Below, in pieces: positions 58,901-64,000 of a DNA stretch of 64,000 nucleotides; the first letter of the stretch is position 1, and every line of letters begins with the position of its first letter. The translations under genes and the position numbers were made by a program. Source of the stretch: Actinostola sp. cb2023. Lineage: Eukaryota; Cnidaria; Anthozoa; Actiniaria; Actinostolidae. The stretch spans positions 1 to 64,000 of the forward strand of contig JAUJYZ010000229.1 in the NCBI GenBank assembly GCA_033675265.1, given 5' to 3'. The notes under the pieces were generated by a model. It worked only from the letters and a program-made list of their open reading frames with translations. It had not been told where the DNA came from and searched no databases.

Positions 58901-61420
58901 ACGCCCTCACGTTTGTTTTTGTTAAATATATTTTAAGCGAGCTTCTAGTCCTTCTACCACTTCTAGTCATTGAACGATGAACTAGAATCCTGACCTTTTA
59001 ATAGCTTGAAGATCTACAGCTGCTTTCAAAACTAAGATTCAAATCTACTTGAGTCCTTCCTGTGTGTCGTTTGTTTTTTTCTTATCTGCTGAGTAATCTT
59101 GAAACTCGATACGATTAAATACGTCGCATACTTTCGTCATTCTTTAGCCGAACAAAACTACGACGACGACGACTACTACTACTACTACTACCGAAAAACG
59201 CATTTTATAACTCGGGCTTCCTTCGGAAGAGCCCGAGTAATAAACGGAGACACATTTTTTGTAAGCTATATCTCATGAGCTTATAAAGGTATTAGTCGAG
59301 GATTTCAGATAAATTGCGGCTGTATGGGACCTCAGCGATTATAGTGATGTGAAAATCTGAACTTTTTTACCTATTTCAAATATACTGTTTTTGTTCTAAA
59401 AACCAATTGTTTTATTGAATTCTGCATTTATTCAGCTTTCAGAAAATGTATACTTTATAGAGGTTTTAGCGTAACGAGTACGTGCTAGAGCGTGTTGCGT
59501 GCATGATGGTCGTTTGGGGTACCCTGATACCTTAATGTCGATTGCCGGATACTGGGCCTCTTGGCCGGATACTGGGCACCTAAGGAGCTTCGCTAAAAAG
59601 TAAATAATTTTAAATATACTCGACTAAAGCGATCAATCTTTGGAACGTTTTTAGAGCAGTAAATAAGCTGTCTTTAGACGAAATATTAGACATTTTCCGA
59701 TAATAGAAGCCAAGATATGATGATTATAAACTAAAGTGGCCAGATACTGAGCACCATACTGTATAGAATTTTATAGCCAAGACAGATGGCTAATTTTGTC
59801 TTAAAGAGACCCTGTTTCGTAGCCCATGATCCCTTGTGTGCACAAAGTAGCTTCGTAATCAAAATTTCATGGGCTCAGACACAGGCAAAGTGTCATGGGC
59901 TCAGACACAGGCTGTCTTTGACAGACAGTCATCTATCAGACACAGGCTGTCTTTGACAGACAGTCATCCATCAGACACAGGCTGTCTTTGACAGACAGTC
60001 ATCCATCAGACACAGGGTCTTTGACAGACAGTCATTCAGACACAGGGTCTTTGACAGACAGTCATCCATCAGACACAGGGTCTTTGACAGACAGTCATCC
60101 ATCAGACACAGGGTCTTTGACAGACAGTCATCCATCAGACACAGGCTGTCTTTGACAGACAGTCATCCATCAGACACAGGCTGTCTTTGACAGACAGTCA
60201 TCCATCAGACACAGGGTCTTTGACAGACAGTCATCCATGTCAGACACAGGGTCTTTGACAGACAGTCATCCATCAGACACAAGGTCTTTGACAGACAGTC
60301 ATCCATCAGACACAGGGTCTTTGACAGACAGTCATCCATCAGACACAGGGTCTTTGACAGACAGTCATCCATCAGACACAGGGTCTTTGACAGACAGTCA
60401 TCCATCAGACACAGGGTCTTTGAAAGACAGTCATTCAATTACAACTTACAATTTCCAGATCGATGACTTTCTCTTCTGTTGCAGCTCATAATTTCTCTCC
60501 TTGGATGCCCTTTGAACACAAATCAAATCATTTAAACTTGCATGTTGTTATAAAGAGTCGTTTTCGTATGAGTGGGAAGTAGTTACAGTACGGTTCGTGC
60601 CATACCGTGATGGTATTGCACCATGATCGTGTGGTATCCAAGCATTCTGATTGGTTAAGCAATGATTTTGCGTGCTGTGATATGTGGCTAAACGTAATTT
60701 AGGCAAGGTTAAAATCGAGATAATGCTGGCCAGCAGTCTCACTTGGGTACCCAAAGTGTGGGGAACCCCTAGACATAGACAGGGGCTTACAATACATGTG
60801 TCATCCACTGTTCGGGCCCATTTGCTGTCCATCGTGGAGTCAACAGGCGCTTGAGGGAATCGAGAATCTCATTGCTGAGCTGATCATTGCGGATCAATTT
60901 ATCTCACCCTACCCTCCCATCCATGGTAAGTATTAAACAGGTAAGTATATATACATTTGTTTTACTCCACTGACTAACTGCTTAGTCAGTGTGAACGGGT
61001 GCAAGGGGGTGGACTGTGGCATGGTTGCATGGTGACCTCCATGAGGGACTCGTACTAGCGAGGTCAGTCCCACTCTGTGGCACGCAACCCCAAGCTCATC
61101 TATTGGTGATGAGTTTAATGGTTGAATACAAAGTCTTCAATCCCATACCATGACTGTACTCTGTGCCGTAGGTTTCCCACTCATACGAAAACGACTCTAT
61201 GGGGACTGACTACTGTATATGTATTAACGCGGTTCCTATTTTTTTGGGTGGGGGAGGGGTTGAGTCAGTGGGGTTTGTCTCTTAAATACCTTATCATTTC
61301 AGTCCATCTGACAGCTTCTTGTAGTTCCATTAACCTTTCCTTGTACTGATTTCTTTCCATTAGCACCCTTGCCATCTCTACCCTAGTGAAGCGCTTCCTG
61401 TGAGCTGCAGAGACACTTGC
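36796..61420 (-). CDS. JIP3/JIP4-family scaffold protein gene, 3' portion (14 exons)
   Basis: This is the C-terminal 745 residues of a JNK-interacting scaffold of the JIP3/JIP4 family (MAPK8IP3, SPAG9, Sunday driver, UNC-16). Family members link kinesin-1 and dynein/dynactin to vesicles and lysosomes and scaffold JNK signalling. I joined 14 exons on the minus strand using GT and AG sites; every junction keeps phase and the total is 2,238 nt including a TAA stop. Residues 1-63 form the RILP-homology RH2 helix ([20 protein letters not shown]). Residues 64-140 are a Ser/Pro/Arg linker, and about 380-745 the WD40-like propeller, with family signatures such as [50 protein letters not shown] and [10 protein letters not shown]. 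The RH1 domain and the kinesin/JNK-binding coiled coil must lie beyond 64000. One JIP3/4-like gene is usual in invertebrates, so no paralogue name is given. No disabling change was seen. Confidence 0.95.
37138..40530. repeat. 20-bp minisatellite in the last JIP intron
   Basis: About 165 copies of TAGATAGATAATAGTTATAA with small losses of GATA or TAA units and a few point variants (for example ATACATAG). It begins directly at the 3' splice site of the terminal coding exon. A stray copy at about 40972-40992, beyond a MITE, shows that the array once reached further. Confidence 0.97.
40529..40974. mobile_element. MITE(s) inserted in the 20-bp array
   Basis: AATCATATTCATTTTGAAAT at 40529-40548 is repeated inverted at 40803-40822, enclosing CTGCAATCTGATTGGCTAA. 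A related segment (TTGGTCTGAAATCATACTCG and its complement at about 40910-40940) follows to 40974. A fragment of the array resumes immediately afterwards. The internal CTGATTGGCTA motif also occurs at 47413 and 15810, inside other short palindromes. Confidence 0.75.
40993..41340. other. JIP intron DNA between the two satellites
   Basis: Single-copy-looking intron sequence up to about 41236. From 41237 (ACAGTTGAAACTCTATCAAG) it resembles the end of a TA-flanked mariner-like MITE that leads into the 34-bp array. No exon was recognised. Confidence 0.5.
41341..44160. repeat. 34-bp minisatellite in the last JIP intron
   Basis: Tandem array alternating TTAATAGGGGTGGTCAC and TTAATAGGGGTTGCTGC (34 bp together), about 60 copies, more degenerate at both ends and at 42480-42700. 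It is interrupted by a TTAA-flanked element at 42983-43668. Its half-unit resembles the GCGACCACC motif of the MITE end at 8248-8290. Confidence 0.95.
42983..43668. mobile_element. TTAA-flanked TIR element inside the 34-bp array
   Basis: 686 bp bounded by GGTGATTCCCTTGAA and its inverted copy, with TTAA on both sides (42979-42982, 43669-43672). TTAA is part of the array unit, so the array supplied the target. No transposase ORF is visible. The termini resemble other TTAA-GG elements here. Confidence 0.85.
44180..44448 (-). CDS. JIP3/4 exon m: [11 protein letters not shown] blade
   Basis: 269-nt exon, acceptor CACTCGCAG, donor GTAAGA. It encodes [40 protein letters not shown], a Gly/Ser/acidic loop, and FMPYCSM. 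The loop (residues about 30-75 of the exon) is lineage-variable in the family. It ends in phase 0. Confidence 0.97.
44755..46480. repeat. 31-bp minisatellite in the exon l-m intron
   Basis: About 55 copies of a 31-bp unit made of GCAAATGTATGGGTTTCCTG plus TGGTGGGGAAT, with variants and truncated units. Because 31 is not a multiple of 3 and the unit rarely makes a stop, very long ORFs appear in several frames on both strands; they are artefacts. It fills most of the 2,048-bp intron. Confidence 0.95.
46497..46668 (-). CDS. JIP3/4 exon l: [16 protein letters not shown]
   Basis: 172-nt exon, acceptor TTTGTTTCAG, donor GTAAGT. It encodes [40 protein letters not shown] and [17 protein letters not shown]. 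This is one of the strongest family signatures. The downstream intron is filled by the 31-bp array, which stays open in this frame. Confidence 0.98.
46690..46950. repeat. CAGACACACAAA-type microsatellite in the exon k-l intron
   Basis: Imperfect run of ACAGACACACAAACAGACAG and GACGAACRTACAGAAGACAG units filling almost the whole 295-bp intron. The intron begins and ends within about 25 bp of it. Confidence 0.9.
46964..47112 (-). CDS. JIP3/4 exon k: [19 protein letters not shown]
   Basis: 149-nt exon, acceptor TTGCTGTAG, donor GTAACT. It encodes [20 protein letters not shown], then [20 protein letters not shown] and IHPRTMRVE, close to the vertebrate JIP4 propeller. It ends in phase 0. Confidence 0.97.
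47113..47704. other. JIP intron with AAT run, poly-C and MITE palindromes
   Basis: 592-bp intron holding (AAT)n at 47168-47182, a palindrome ATTTGAATATGATCAAATGC near 47211, a run of 15 or more C at about 47308-47322, a CTGCAATCTGATTGGCTAA motif at 47409, and a palindrome around 47550-47663 (ACTACTCGTTCTCGTTTTCT with its inverse). No coding signal. Confidence 0.7.
47705..47772 (-). CDS. JIP3/4 exon j: [14 protein letters not shown] strand
   Basis: 68-nt exon reading [20 protein letters not shown] and AS, nearly identical to vertebrate JIP3. Acceptor TATCTAG, donor GTAAGA. It is separated from exon i by a 72-bp intron, a compact size in contrast to the repeat-swollen introns around it. Confidence 0.96.
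47845..47925 (-). CDS. JIP3/4 exon i: YVHSAISNW propeller strand
   Basis: 81-nt exon, acceptor CCTTTTAG, donor GTAAGT. It encodes [20 protein letters not shown] and DSVLSI, matching [26 protein letters not shown]. It ends in phase 2 and Val is completed by exon j. Confidence 0.95.
47990..50130. repeat. About 160-bp GAT/GCT-rich array in the exon h-i intron
   Basis: Seven or so copies of a unit containing ATTGTGACAGATAT, AAAATGTTGCC, (GATGAT)n, GCGATGATATTTTGCTGTGA and CACGACAATG, about 160 bp apart (near 48010, 49256, 49437, 49600, 49762, 49919 and 50079). The block is split by the 898-bp element at 48228-49125. Confidence 0.88.
48228..49125. mobile_element. Mutator-like TIR element with 9-bp target duplication
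   Basis: 898 bp with ends TAGCCTGCGTAGCCCGGCGC inverted, each followed by a purine- or pyrimidine-rich GGGGA tract. CTGATGGTG directly flanks both sides (48219-48227 and 49126-49134), a 9-bp duplication typical of Mutator-like elements. The host is itself GATGGT-rich, so the duplication needs comparison with an empty site. No transposase ORF. Confidence 0.75.
50260..50380. mobile_element. PIF/Harbinger-like MITE, copy 2
   Basis: 121 bp starting GGCCTAGTTCAGACGTCGTG and ending in a near-inverted copy, flanked by TAA on both sides (50257-50259, 50381-50383). It is about 90% identical to and the same length as 32171-32291. A 3-bp TWA duplication is the PIF/Harbinger signature. Its end lies within the first six intron bases after exon h. 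Confidence 0.82.
50389..50575 (-). CDS. JIP3/4 exon h: loop plus MWLGAQSG strand
   Basis: 187-nt exon, acceptor ATAAATAG, donor GTGAGT. The first half is an acidic linker ([20 protein letters not shown]). The second half ends [17 protein letters not shown], the family landmark MSSLLPTMWLGAQNG. It ends TG, and the next exon supplies T to make Cys, giving GC-VYVHS exactly as in vertebrate JIP. The last base of the donor comes from the target-site duplication of a MITE. Confidence 0.95.
50647..50730 (-). CDS. JIP3/4 exon g: variable linker ending in SDPLG
   Basis: 84-nt exon, acceptor ATCCACAG, donor GTATGT. It encodes a split Asp, then [20 protein letters not shown] and TDFSDPL. The end matches the VFTDPLG motif of vertebrate JIP3/4; the rest is a poorly conserved acidic/Ser-rich loop. 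It is separated from exon h by a 71-bp intron. Confidence 0.87.
51405..51860. repeat. 71-bp tandem repeat copying exon f's end and splice donor
   Basis: Six units with an exact 71-bp spacing (CTAGTACCAGG begins one at 51490, then 51561, 51632, 51703, 51774). On the minus strand each unit holds about 60 nt of coding sequence plus ACTGTTG|GTAAGT. Donors are intact at 51785-51790, 51643-51648, 51572-51577, 51501-51506 and 51405-51410; the one at 51714-51719 has lost its GT (ATAAGT). Confidence 0.93.
51791..52118 (-). CDS. JIP3/4 exon f: C-terminal domain, first propeller strands
   Basis: 328-nt exon, acceptor ATTGTAG, donor GTAAGT. It begins [20 protein letters not shown] and includes [20 protein letters not shown] plus [20 protein letters not shown], matching LWCAAGVNLSGG and VWICTSTHSATKVLIIDA in vertebrate JIPs. 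The last 61 nt and the donor are repeated downstream as a 71-bp tandem array. Only the first donor gives a joinable exon: reading on past it meets a stop at 51702-51704. Confidence 0.94.
52119..52300. mobile_element. Short palindromic MITE in the exon e-f intron
   Basis: About 52160-52288: GATGTCATGGTGGCCATGTT mirrors AACATGGCCGCTGCATC, ending GGGATTGATTGCAAA. A related copy lies at 32291-32423 with GGTTTGCAAT ends. Non-coding. Confidence 0.6.
52304..53385. repeat. TGATGATGCTGT-type coding-like array in the exon e-f intron
   Basis: About 1.08 kb of TGATGATGATGCTGT, GATGATCTTGT and related triplet-based units, with a higher-order pattern such as ATGATGATGGTAATGATGAT repeated near 52870, 52960 and 53190. 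Being triplet-based it keeps open frames on both strands: His/Gln-rich on minus, Asp/Val- or Met/Leu-rich on plus. It lies entirely between a good donor (53389-53394) and a good acceptor (52119), so I treat it as intronic. Confidence 0.92.
53395..53540 (-). CDS. JIP3/4 exon e: start of the C-terminal domain
   Basis: 146-nt exon, acceptor TTTTACAG, donor GTAAGG. It encodes [19 protein letters not shown], then [20 protein letters not shown] and MK. These match the family landmarks [15 protein letters not shown] and [31 protein letters not shown]-type array starts about 18 bp inside the following intron and stays open in this exon's frame, so unspliced RNA would add a long His/Gln run. Confidence 0.95.
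53541..54504. other. JIP intron without recognised features
   Basis: 964 bp, AT-rich. There is a short AAT run at about 53671-53685 and a partial direct repeat: a TGGATGCTCC segment near 53620 and GGAGCATCCA near 54008 are inverted. No exon found. Confidence 0.55.
54505..54572 (-). CDS. JIP3/4 exon d: RREQYKQVR segment
   Basis: 68-nt exon, acceptor CATCACCAG, donor GTAGGG. It encodes [20 protein letters not shown] followed by NT, matching the family's conserved REERREQYRQVREHV segment. Phase 2 in (AA|C) and phase 1 out (G|AT) both match the neighbouring exons. Confidence 0.92.
54573..55683. other. JIP intron, left part
   Basis: AT-rich DNA with no coding signal. A short palindromic motif sits at 55453-55490 (GGGCTTCCTGTAGTGTATAC and its inverse ending CCACAGGTAACCC), which shares its core with other CCACAGG-AACCC sites in the window. 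Confidence 0.5.
55684..56028. mobile_element. 345-bp palindromic MITE with GTTGCAAGTTGC motifs
   Basis: The ends AAGGCGCGGTAATACGGGCA and TGCCCGTATTACTGCACCTT are inverted, and the match runs almost the whole way (TGTCGCGCAACATTGTTGCG and so on, with a mirrored centre near 55855). It is built from repeated GCAACTTGTCGYGCAAC modules. No ORF of its own. In the intron between exons c and d. Confidence 0.85.
56289..56441 (-). CDS. JIP3/4 exon c: Ser/Pro/Arg-rich linker
   Basis: 153-nt exon, acceptor GTTTCAG, donor GTTAGT. It begins [20 protein letters not shown] and continues with [20 protein letters not shown]. The opening matches the 'FF-S-LF' start of the linker after SSIW in the family. The rest is low-complexity and probably disordered. 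RRHSLN resembles a basophilic kinase site; that is inference. Confidence 0.9.
56442..56905. mobile_element. Palindromic MITE debris in the exon b-c intron
   Basis: AGTGAGATATTTCTCAATAT mirrors a segment at about 56535, GATATCTTCACATGTGAAGATATC lies at 56689, and TCATATAACAATCAGTGGTA (56634) is inverted at about 56778. Similar GATATCTTCAC palindromes occur at 17858-17910. Non-coding. Confidence 0.65.
56906..59761. mobile_element. Mariner-like TIR element (TA-flanked), containing a second element
   Basis: The ends CAGTATGTTACCCAGTTTCC and, inverted, CAGTATGGTGCTCAGTATCT are flanked by TA. GGCCGGATACTGGGCAC-type motifs recur inside both ends. About 2.86 kb, but 57708-59532 belongs to a nested TTAA element. 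An ORF at 57173-57496 inside it was not recognised as a transposase. Confidence 0.65.
57708..59532. mobile_element. TTAA-flanked TIR element nested in the above
   Basis: Bounded by TTAAGGTATCAGAGTACCCC (57704) and GGGGTACCCTGATACCTTAA (ending about 59536), about 1.83 kb. It belongs with the other elements whose termini follow TTAA with GG. Inside are a (GAC/TAC)n run near 59160 and GAGTTCATTTGATT repeats near 58574-58640. No transposase found. Confidence 0.7.
59875..60435. repeat. 33-bp tandem array in the exon b-c intron
   Basis: About 15 copies of ATCAGACACAGGGTCTTTGA plus CAGACAGTCATCC, some units 4 bp longer (GGCTGTC). At 33 bp it keeps one frame open and yields an 11-residue repeat on minus. 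It ends 15 bp from the donor of exon b. Confidence 0.93.
60450..60509 (-). CDS. JIP3/4 exon b: end of RH2 helix
   Basis: 60-nt exon reading [20 protein letters not shown] after the split Arg codon. The KRKSSIWKF motif matches the KKRSSIWQFF signature that follows RH2 in animal JIP3/4 proteins. Acceptor TTCAAAG, donor GTAAGT. The donor lies a few bases from the 33-bp tandem array at 59875-60435. Confidence 0.93.
60554..61198. mobile_element. TIR element in the exon a-b intron
   Basis: AGAGTCGTTTTCGTATGAGTGGGAA at 60554 is repeated inverted at 61174-61198. 645 bp and non-coding; the target duplication is unclear. It fills most of the 780-bp intron. Confidence 0.75.
61290..61420 (-). CDS. JIP3/4 exon a: RH2 domain
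   Basis: 131-nt exon with acceptor TGCATCAG before GCAAGT and donor GTATTT after ATGATAAG. It reads [20 protein letters not shown], then [20 protein letters not shown] and EMI. This is the most conserved helix of the family (RH2), which in vertebrate JIP3/JIP4 binds Rab GTPases such as phosphorylated Rab8/Rab10. It ends in phase 2, and the split Arg codon is completed by the next exon. The exon before it was not found in 61421-64000. Confidence 0.96.
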
Positions 61421-61582
61421 CTGATGCACACAAATAATGAACAATTATTCCCAGTATTGTGATCAATAAGCAAGTGTAGCAATGTCTTTCATTAACATTT
61501 ATACATTAAGGAGGGAGGATGGAGATAGATGACATGTTGTTCAGCCTATGTTATTGTGACAATGTGCCATCTGTCTAAAGAA

Positions 61583-61617
<35 letters not shown>

Positions 61618-61914
61618 TTTAATATCATTAGTTAATTGTTATTGAACAGTCCAACAATCCAATCGATCATTTCAAATTTTGTAAATAAGGATTTTTTATC
61701 TATTTTTTATCTCTTATTTGTAATTTGTTTCGAGAAATAAAGTTATCATTATTATTATTGTTATTAATTATTGTATTGTTATTAAATTATTATAATTATT
61801 ATTATGAGCAGTGGTTTTGTACTTATAGTATAGTACATAATTACAAGTACCATAATTGTGGGTGCAAGTGTCAGTGTTCTATGCAAAGTAATAACTCTAC
61901 TACTGTAAAAACCC
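61421..61914. other. Upstream JIP intron, ATT-rich
   Basis: Contains (ATT)n at 61583-61614 and further ATTATT runs to 61805. No exon was recognised on either strand. Confidence 0.55.
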
Positions 61915-62680
61915 TATGAAAACCCCATGAAAAGCCTATGAAATAGGCAGAACCTATGAAATACCCTATGAAGTTTTTTCATAGTGCTATGAATTTGATT
62001 TTTCATAGTCCTATGAAAAGGTTCAGGCTAGGAAAAATTTTCCTTTGCAGAAATTATCAGATTTATACCCTATGAAATGAAGTTTCATAGGTATAGCCCA
62101 TGCTATGAAATATCTATGAAATTTTCCGTGGAGAATAAACTATGGCAATTTCTAGGTGTAATGCTAGAAATAACTATCATTTGTTCAAGGCTATGAAATT
62201 TTCCTCTGAGAATATACCCTATGAAAAAATTTCATAGGTGTAGCCATGCTATGAAATAACTATGACATTGCAGTTCAAGGCTATGAAATTTTCCTCTGGA
62301 GAATATACCCTATGAAAAAAAGTTTCATAGGTATAGCCATGCTATGAAATATCTATGAAATTTTCCTCTGGAGTAAACCCTATGAAAACAATTTCATAGG
62401 TGTAGCCATGCTATGAAATAACTATGACATTGCAGTTCAAGGCTATGAAATTTTCCTCTGGAGAATATACCCTATGAAAAAAGTTTCATAGGTGTAGCCA
62501 TGCTATGAAATAACTATGACATTGCAGTTCAAGGCTATGAAATTTTCCTCTGGAGAATATACCCTATGAAAAAAGTTTCATAGGTGTAGCCATGCTATGA
62601 AATAACTATGAAATTGCATAACAAAGGCTATGAAATGCAATCACTATGAAATTTCATGGGAGTAACCTATGAAAATTATA
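61915..62680. repeat. About 90-bp array rich in CTATGAAA / TTTCATAG
   Basis: Units share GGCTATGAAATTTTCCTCTG, GAGAATATACCCTATGAAAA and TTTCATAGGTGTAGCCATGC, about 90 bp apart in the later copies (62183, 62272, 62435, 62526). Each unit contains internal inverted CTATGAAA/TTTCATAG pairs. It lies in the intron upstream of exon a. Confidence 0.88.
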
Positions 62681-64000
62681 AGTTTTATCTGACAACTTAT
62701 GATTTAAACTTACCAATCAATGATCTGTTTTATAGTTGTAAAATATTTTGGTAAACAACTAATAATACATTTCCATCATATCATTTGATCATAACACATT
62801 TCATAACTATTAAAATGATATTAATGTAAAACATACAACATAAAAACAATCATATTTATCCTTGTATTTTATGTATGTACCAGTATGAGCAAATAAACAT
62901 TACACATGTCTCCCTAAATTACATGTAGGTATATGCTCCAAATCTTAAAAAGGTGTTGTGAGAAAACTATGCACTTGTACAGCAACGAACTAAGATTTGA
63001 GAAAGAGCAGACACACTGCAGTTTGAAAGCCATTATGATATGAACAAACAAAATGATGTGGTCAGCAGTTCGATCACATGACTAAAATACGGCTGCTGAT
63101 TGGTCCGTGGCGTGTTTGCAAAAATGAGTGGGAAAATGCAGCTTTGCAGTAGTCAGTGAAGTTGTCAAGAAACTCTGGCTTTTTATTCGTTTTTATGCTG
63201 GTAAGAAAGACTGTTTAGCTATTTTTGAAGTAAGTAACAGGCTTAAAACCTTAGTAAGCTTTTACATGTCTTTCAGGCACATTGGAAGAGAAAAACATGC
63301 ATAAAATGACTTAAAACCAGCAATATATTTCTCTTGTAATGGACAACGATCGTAGAGAGTTGGTAATGGAGAGGGAAATGATTTCCTACATGGACGAGAG
63401 GTCCTGGAGCGAGTTATGTAAATTAGGGTATATATGTTGTGAAGTGTCACATTGAGGCCATTGTGGTCCTTGCTTGCGTGATGTACGTTTAATTTATTTG
63501 ATGGAATAAAGTGAGTTGTGGGCTTGGACCTGCCCCCGCACAGTGTGTACTGTGTTGTTAGGACTCGAGGAAATATTAGGAATAGACTTTACTTTCTACG
63601 ACTCTAGCAAATCTGTAAGTACCAACTAAACATGTTGTCCTTTACTTTAGGCTATAAGTTATGTTAGAACTATTTGTTGATAAATAAAGATAAACATTTG
63701 TGCACAAACTAGTTTGAATGGCTGTCTTTATTATTTCTATATCAGGTAAATCGTTGTTCTTCAACAAGCTATGAAGATTTGGTTACAAGCATTGTTAGCC
63801 TGACAAAATTGGTAGAAACAAAAGCTATAGTTCAACACTTTGACTAGCCAATAACTGCATATATGTAAAACATAGATAAACTATTCAAATACTCATCATA
63901 TTAGTAAACTATTGTACTTACATAATATTGGTAAAATTACATGTACAAAATTAATTTGCATTACCATTTTGATGTCTCTACATAATACAGTACTGAGTCT
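62681..64000. other. Right end of window, no gene recognised
   Basis: AT-rich DNA. I looked here for the JIP coiled-coil exons on the minus strand and found none. A short plus-strand ORF starts at 63340 (38 residues, MDNDRRELVMEREMISYMDE then a stop by 63456); it has no recognised relatives and is not called. Confidence 0.45.

Noticed and set aside
60205..60491. Repeated [11 protein letters not shown] peptide and the plus-strand [11 protein letters not shown] peptide
   Set aside because: A 33-bp tandem unit read in open frames; it sits in an intron next to the exon b donor.
63340..63456. 38-codon plus-strand ORF near the right end
   Set aside because: Too short and unsupported; only a fair start context.

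Overview
The window is nuclear DNA from an invertebrate animal. It is AT-rich, its genes are split by GT-AG introns, and transposable elements and tandem repeats fill most of it. Lineage cannot be fixed from the sequence alone. The vertebrate-like JIP3/JIP4 gene, a secreted EGF-type gene and many short palindromic elements fit a cnidarian, a sponge or another marine invertebrate; I lean weakly to a cnidarian.

Layout. 1-476: repeat debris. 477-5944: a block of elements bounded by TTAA target sites, including two very long hairpins (arms of about 900 bp and 1,038 bp). 5945-9250: sparse non-coding DNA. 9260-15770: two diverged copies of one long inverted-repeat element, the second split by a tandem pair of further elements (11846-14089). 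15770-20520: miniature elements and AAT repeats. 20718-22075: a broken Crypton/DUF3504-type tyrosine recombinase gene, containing an inserted mariner-like MITE and cut off by a TTAA element. 24348-26560 (minus strand): the 5' half of a gene for a small secreted cysteine-rich/EGF protein, with a TATA box and a tandem repeat that copies one of its own splice acceptors. 27780-36540: dense nested MITEs (hAT-like, mariner-like, Harbinger-like). 36796-61420 (minus strand): fourteen exons encoding the C-terminal 745 residues of a JIP3/JIP4 (MAPK8IP3/SPAG9, Sunday driver/UNC-16) scaffold protein; its 5' exons lie beyond 64000. 61421-64000: its upstream intron, with another tandem array.

The main oddity is the JIP gene. 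Seven of its thirteen visible introns carry tandem arrays, with units of 20, 34, 31, about 160, 71, 3/15 and 33 bp plus a CAGACA-type microsatellite, about 11 kb in all. Several arrays touch or copy splice sites, and a Harbinger-like MITE sits five bases inside one intron. Every exon nevertheless joins in phase, so the gene looks functional. No bacterial operon, CRISPR array, tRNA or rRNA gene was recognised.
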